This document shows, piece after piece, positions 4,987 through 5,944 of a stretch of DNA of 5,944 nucleotides. The notes below the pieces were generated by a model, which was not told where the DNA came from, ran no database searches, and saw only the letters and a list, made by a program, of their open reading frames with translations. The stretch spans positions 1-5,944 of the forward strand of contig JABMQV010000352.1 in the NCBI GenBank assembly GCA_013203065.1, given 5' to 3'. Origin of the DNA: Desulfobacteraceae bacterium. Lineage in GTDB: Bacteria; Desulfobacterota; DSM-4660; Desulfatiglandales; Desulfatiglandaceae. The position numbers were made by a program, and so were the translations under genes. Position 1 is the stretch's first letter; every line of letters starts with the position of its first letter.

Positions 4987-5944
4987 TCAGCCTTCCCAGG
5001 CCGCTGCGAAGGCCTCCAGGGCCTGCACAAAACAATCCAATGGGGCCTGGGCCACCCCCGCGCCTATCTGACCAATGCCCGCCTCACGATGGGCAATGCC
5101 CGTATTGATCCATGGAGCGATACCCGTCTCTACTACCCGGCGTATGTCAATGCCCGAGGGGACTCCCAGGCCATCCATTGTCGACAGCAGAAGGTGAGGG
5201 CTGCGACCCACGGTGACTTCCATCATTTCCTCGGTATAGCGACGGGCTTCAGCCAGCCCGCCTACACCCACAAATTTTGCCACCGCAGGCGAGGCTGCCA
5301 TGGCAAAGGCGCCAAGCCCGAGGGTCTCGATAATGGCCGAATCCCCGATGTCCGGGTTGGCATCTTCTTCACCAAACCCCGGGAAGTAGAGGCCTTTGGG
5401 CATCTGAACCGGGGCCGTAAACCAGCGTTCTCCAAGGGCCCCTATGCGCACACCGAAATCAGTCCCGTTTCGAGCCATAGCGGTCACAAGCGTACAGCCG
5501 GGGATGTCCATTACCGTATCCATGGTCGCCTTGGCTGCAGCCATTGCCACATTCAGAAAGAACTGATCGTTGCCTGTTAGGTATTCCGTTATCTCACCGA
5601 GATGTTCCGATACGTTTGCAGCCCGAACCAGGTGGGGCATCAGTGCCCGTATGAGCAGCGAAGTGGCGGCCACGTTGCGCTGGTGCATCTCGTCTCCCAT
5701 CAGCAATGCCTGTGCCATCATCACCCGCAGATCCAGACCTCCGGCTCGCTCTAATGTGGCATGGAGCGCCGGGGCGACCACTTGCTGCAACCAGCGCAAC
5801 CGCTTCAATACGCTTTCGTCGTTGGCACCAAACCGCAGCACCTTTCCCAGACCCTCGTTGAGTGTTGCGTATGAGCGGTTGCCGTACTCCCTGTTCTCTA
5901 TCACCATAAGCGGCATGCTATGGGTAATGAGCCCGGTCATGGGC
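4987..5944 (-). CDS. DUF1116 family protein, YlbE/AllG-like (N-terminus beyond right edge)
   Basis: C-terminal 318 residues of a DUF1116 protein; the frame is open to the window edge, and full members are usually above 400 residues, so about 100 or more are missing. An ATG at 5940 exists but is most likely an internal Met. Numbering from the edge: GNRSYATLNEGLGKVLRFG at 21-39, VLKRLRW at 45-51, GDEMHQRN at 83-90, GNDQFFLN at 123-130, then ARNGTDFG and a GDSAIIETLGLGAFAMAASP block, all hallmark segments of the family. No membrane segment is evident. In E. coli the homologue YlbE (AllG), with FdrA (AllF) and YlbF (AllH), has been reported to form the oxamate carbamoyltransferase of anaerobic allantoin breakdown; that role here is inferred from the family. 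AllF- and AllH-like partners are not in the window and could lie to the right. It leads the minus-strand pair with the duplicated-barrel gene 39 bases downstream. A different DUF1116 function is possible. Confidence 0.9.
   Translation of the reverse strand, partial: PMTGLITHSMPLMVIENREYGNRSYATLNEGLGKVLRFGANDESVLKRLRWLQQVVAPALHATLERAGGLDLRVMMAQALLMGDEMHQRNVAATSLLIRALMPHLVRAANVSEHLGEITEYLTGNDQFFLNVAMAAAKATMDTVMDIPGCTLVTAMARNGTDFGVRIGALGERWFTAPVQMPKGLYFPGFGEEDANPDIGDSAIIETLGLGAFAMAASPAVAKFVGVGGLAEARRYTEEMMEVTVGRSPHLLLSTMDGLGVPSGIDIRRVVETGIAPWINTGIAHREAGIGQIGAGVAQAPLDCFVQALEAFAAAWEG

Noticed and set aside
1..5944. tRNA, rRNA, CRISPR, insertion sequence or riboswitch.
   Set aside because: No direct-repeat arrays, transposase-like reading frames or recognisable structured RNA elements were seen; the window is almost wholly protein-coding.

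Overview
The window looks like part of an anaerobic or microaerobic bacterial chromosome. The likeliest source is a metabolically versatile Desulfobacterota-type (deltaproteobacterial) organism or a similar strict anaerobe. This is inferred from the gene set (an iron-sulfur dihydropyrimidine-dehydrogenase-like enzyme, a LivGF-type importer, an uncharacterised PLP enzyme, a DUF1116 protein) and the protein style; no phylogenetic marker is present. There are six protein genes and no RNA gene, transposon or CRISPR array that I can see. Both window ends cut through genes.

Left part, + strand (1-1335): the 3' end of a LivG-type ATPase gene, followed after a single base by a complete LivF-type ATPase gene. 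Together they are the two cytoplasmic motors of a branched-chain-amino-acid/amide/urea family (HAAT) ABC importer. The permeases and the binding protein are expected to the left of the window.

Middle, + strand (1499-4193): after a 163-base spacer comes a PreA-like flavoprotein (dihydroorotate/dihydropyrimidine dehydrogenase fold with a C-terminal two-cluster ferredoxin tail). It is followed 46 bases later by a long fold-type-II PLP enzyme related to cysteine synthase, of unknown reaction. The flavoprotein keeps the residues used for pyrimidine-like ring binding and protonation. No PreT-type NAD(P)H subunit is nearby.

Right part, - strand (4231-5944): a convergent pair transcribed leftward. 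The upstream gene is a DUF1116 protein (family of E. coli YlbE/AllG, a subunit of oxamate carbamoyltransferase) cut by the right edge. The downstream gene encodes a small protein made of two tandem EthD-like dimeric alpha/beta-barrel repeats. The two + and - transcription units meet at about 4194-4230, where an imperfect hairpin lies.

Working hypothesis (inference): this is a catabolic island for a nitrogen-rich small molecule such as a cyclic amide, ureide or unusual amino acid. It would be imported by the LivGF transporter, reduced or oxidised by the PreA-like enzyme, cleaved or substituted by the PLP enzyme, and possibly finished by a carbamoyl-transfer step involving the DUF1116 protein. 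The PreA-like/PLP enzyme pair and the DUF1116/duplicated-barrel pair are the least explained parts.
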